Assembly: GCF_000725625.1 (NCBI RefSeq)
Contig: NZ_JOHS01000016.1
Location: 62,001-126,000 of the forward strand
Origin: Streptomyces sp. NRRL F-6676
Lineage (GTDB): Bacteria > Actinomycetota > Actinomycetes > Streptomycetales > Streptomycetaceae
Length of the DNA stretch: 64,000 bases
Direction of reading: 5' to 3'
The notes under the pieces are model-generated. The model made no database searches. It was not told the origin of the DNA and saw only the letters and a program-made list of their open reading frames with translations. A program made the translations under genes and the position numbers. Of this stretch, positions 63,020-64,000 are shown one piece after another. Each line of letters begins with the position of its first letter. Position 1 is the first letter of the stretch.

Positions 63020-64000
63020 TCAGCCCAGCTGGTCGCGCAGATACGCCCGCCAGTCCCGGGTGAACGCGGCCGCATCGGTGTCCAGGACGGTCCTCAGCGC
63101 GTCCTCGACCGCGCCCGCCCGTTTCCCGTGGCCGCCGACCGCCCGGTAGAAGGCACGCAGCCGCTTCTCGCCCCACCGCTCGGCGATCATCCGGCAGGCC
63201 AGCCAGCCGCCCTCGTACGCCCGTGCCAGCCGCCCGGCCTCCTGCCCGAAGCCGAAGTCCGCGTCGGTGGGCAGCGCGGCCGGCACCCGCCCCGCGGCCA
63301 CCTCGTCCCGCAGCTCGGGCGCCACCTGTGCCGCCGTACGGTCCGACTCGCGGTAGCCGACGAAGTCCGCGTACCCCTCGGACAGCCACAGCGGGGTGGC
63401 GGCGGTGGTGTGGGCGCGGGTGGCGACATGCGTGGTCTCGTGGGTGAGCACCACCTGCCGGCCGAAGTCGCCGAGCACGTCGTAGGCGTCCGGGTTGACG
63501 ATGACCCGGTCCGCAGGCGCCGACGCCGAGCCGCCCGCCTCACCGGTGGTGACCGCCGCGATCCCCCGGTACCCGCCGGCCGCCCCGCCCAGCAGCCCCG
63601 CCATCCCCTTCACCGACCGCGGCACGTACACCACGACCCGCCCCGCCCAGCCGCTCCCCCAGGCCCGGGAGACGGCGGGTACGGCGTCGTCGGCGAGCCG
63701 GGCGTACCTCGTGAGGTCCGACTCCGGCTGCCCCACGCCGAGCACGAGGCTGTGCCTGCCCTCGACGGCCCGCACCGCGCCCTGCTCCCACAGCTGCTGC
63801 CCCGACTTCCTCGCGGGCTCGTCGGAGGCCACGTACCAGCGCCGTCCGCTGTGCACCAGGCGCAGCACCCGGCCGGAGGTGACCGGCGCGCGGTCGTAGC
63901 CGCGTACCTGATAGCGCAGGTCGGCGTCGGCGGTGGCGTGCTCGCCGGTGCGGTGGAAGGAGGTGATCCGGTACGACCAGGAGGCCAGCGGAACGTTTCT
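63020..64000 (-). CDS. Zinc metallopeptidase-like protein (peptidase MA/gluzincin type), 5' end outside window
   Basis: A partial protein of 326 visible residues; the N-terminus is beyond the right edge and the frame is open to base 64000. The zinc motif HETTH is in VVLTHETTHVATRAHT, with LWLSEGYADFVGYRES about 20 residues on supplying the third ligand Glu. Upstream lies SGRRWYVASDEPARKSGQQL, and the C-terminal DTDAAAFTRDWRAYLRDQL is helical. Homologues in actinobacteria are mostly secreted or membrane-anchored with unknown substrates. The visible N-terminal part (WSYRITSFHRTGEHATADAD) is an NTF2-like or SnoaL-like segment at best. Confidence 0.82.
   Translation of the reverse strand, partial: RNVPLASWSYRITSFHRTGEHATADADLRYQVRGYDRAPVTSGRVLRLVHSGRRWYVASDEPARKSGQQLWEQGAVRAVEGRHSLVLGVGQPESDLTRYARLADDAVPAVSRAWGSGWAGRVVVYVPRSVKGMAGLLGGAAGGYRGIAAVTTGEAGGSASAPADRVIVNPDAYDVLGDFGRQVVLTHETTHVATRAHTTAATPLWLSEGYADFVGYRESDRTAAQVAPELRDEVAAGRVPAALPTDADFGFGQEAGRLARAYEGGWLACRMIAERWGEKRLRAFYRAVGGHGKRAGAVEDALRTVLDTDAAAFTRDWRAYLRDQLG

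Overview
The window is chromosomal DNA from a Streptomyces-like actinomycete. Evidence: very high G+C with G/C-biased third codon positions, frequent GTG and TTG starts, streptomycete-type proteins (Rv2175c-like regulator, PASTA kinase, MacRS, class II DAHP synthase, fused TrpEG), a short Trp-rich leader peptide, and a G+C-rich dispersed repeat at many gene ends. The species cannot be named from sequence alone.

Layout. (1) 1-7.05 kb, minus strand: start of the division and cell wall (dcw) operon, rsmH-ftsL-ftsI-murE-murF, with murF cut by the window edge. (2) 7.2-13.5 kb, plus: beta-carbonic anhydrase, then MoxR ATPase, DUF58 and transglutaminase/DUF3488 genes, with an unusual 30-bp minisatellite ORF inserted between the last two. 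(3) 13.7-23.8 kb: DUF3040, a methyltransferase, a HEPN protein, TetR, an FAD oxidoreductase, a Tyr-rich membrane protein, metF, thiE, an Rv2175c-like protein, a ferredoxin-reductase-like flavoprotein and a small barrel protein. (4) 23.9-26.2 kb: TPP riboswitch and thiO-thiS-thiG. (5) 26.4-31.0 kb: PASTA Ser/Thr kinase, endonuclease IV, sulfite-oxidase-like molybdoprotein, bacterioferritin and its ferredoxin. (6) 31.2-40.4 kb: class II DAHP synthase, DUF1906 protein, trp leader/attenuator with fused trpEG, phosphofructokinase, macRS, acyltransferase. (7) 40.5-54.0 kb: FG-GAP protein, lipase-like hydrolase, Gly-rich membrane protein, nuclease/phosphatase, ROK glucokinase, DUF5304, ArsA-like ATPase, SRPBCC, metallophosphoesterase, acyl-CoA ligase, PimB-like GT4 and GT87. 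From metF to the GT4 gene the order resembles the mycobacterial Rv2172c-Rv2188c block, so this is an ancient actinobacterial core. (8) 54.2-64 kb, more accessory: a bxl-type xylo-oligosaccharide operon (binding protein, two permeases, GH3 enzyme) with a LacI repressor, then an HSL-type esterase, a PucR-like regulator and a partial Zn metallopeptidase.

How it fits together: cell envelope growth (dcw, FtsI, PASTA kinase, phospholipid and PIM-type lipid enzymes), thiamine and aromatic amino-acid supply under riboswitch and attenuation control, iron storage, and sugar uptake and phosphorylation. The points most worth a second look are the 30-bp repeat ORF wedged between two translationally coupled genes, the internally deleted and frame-shifted GH3 gene in the bxl operon, a perfect 100-bp duplication at the repressor's 3' end, a candidate MacR box near 17.0 kb, PPi-type signature residues in the phosphofructokinase, and a recurring leaderless-promoter geometry. 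No tRNA, rRNA, CRISPR array or insertion sequence was seen.
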